A stretch of 15,748 bases of DNA, from contig JABGQJ010000100.1 of the NCBI GenBank assembly GCA_018648945.1, positions 1 to 15,748 on the forward strand, in the 5' to 3' direction. A model generated the notes under the pieces. It made no database searches. It worked only from the letters and a program-made list of their open reading frames with translations, and was not told where the DNA came from. This stretch comes from Victivallales bacterium (lineage in GTDB: Bacteria > Verrucomicrobiota > Lentisphaeria > Oligosphaerales > Lenti-02). Below, in pieces: positions 15,708 to 15,748 of the stretch. Position 1 is the stretch's first letter. Each line of letters starts with the position of its first letter. Position numbers and translations under genes: made by a program.

Positions 15708-15748
15708 CTACAGCGTGCCGAAACGCCGCTTCTGCTTTTGCCAGCCTG
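15708..15748 (-). CDS. Possible 3' end of an upstream minus-strand gene
   Basis: The last 41 nt read on the minus strand as GWQKQKRRFGTL followed by TAG. All three minus frames close within the last 150 nt, so the frame is not certain, but this one has G or C in 10 of 12 third codon positions, the bias expected in this window, and ends in the kind of basic tail common at protein C-termini. It would be the gene before the dehydrogenase in the same direction. The product cannot be named. Confidence 0.3.
   Translation of the reverse strand, partial: GWQKQKRRFGTL

Overview
This is a GC-rich bacterial window holding eight complete protein genes and two partial ones. I saw no tRNA, rRNA, CRISPR array, insertion sequence or large repeat. 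The gene families (DUF1549/DUF1553, DUF1501, pre-peptidase C-terminal domain proteins, Tat-exported DUF362, polyferredoxin, solute-binding/permease fusion, multi-domain propeller hydrolase) suggest an environmental polysaccharide- or glycoside-degrading bacterium. A member of the PVC group (Planctomycetes, Verrucomicrobia, Lentisphaerae/Kiritimatiellae) or a similar phylum such as Hydrogenedentota or Armatimonadota is most likely. This placement is inferred from family content only, because no phylogenetic marker is present.

Layout. (1) Positions 1-286, minus strand: 5' part of an RspA / mannonate-dehydratase-like enolase-superfamily gene that runs off the left edge. (2) Positions 287-523: divergent intergenic region. 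(3) Positions 524-5923, plus strand: tight three-gene operon DUF1549/DUF1553 -> DUF1501 (Tat signal) -> Sec-exported protein with two PPC domains, gaps of 35 and 16 nt. This is a diverged, heme-less version of the exported gene set typical of planctomycetes; its biochemical role is unknown. (4) Positions 5924-6015: convergent junction. (5) Positions 6016-15559, minus strand, read right to left: zinc alcohol dehydrogenase -> secreted double-propeller glycoside-hydrolase/sialidase-like protein -> oligopeptide-type ABC solute-binding protein fused to its permease -> Tat-exported DUF362 protein -> NapH/NapG-like membrane polyferredoxin. (6) At the right edge, a few codons that may be the 3' end of another minus-strand gene.

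How the genes may work together (inference). The secreted propeller protein and the solute-binding/permease fusion look like extracellular attack on, and uptake of, a glycoside or glycopeptide-like compound. The alcohol dehydrogenase and the RspA-like dehydratase would oxidise and dehydrate the imported polyol or sugar acid. The DUF362-polyferredoxin pair, translationally coupled by an ATGA overlap, looks like a membrane electron-transfer module. A candidate sigma70-like promoter in front of the ABC fusion and a 71-nt gap with a hairpin in front of DUF362 suggest that the minus-strand run is at least two, possibly three, transcription units.

Most unusual points: a fusion joining NapH-like and NapG-like modules with what looks like an internal twin-arginine signal at the joint; an SBP-permease fusion with an extra membrane helix that solves the topology problem of such a fusion; a protein carrying a five-bladed-type and a sialidase-type propeller; and a DUF1549 protein in which the usual CxxCH heme motif is gone.
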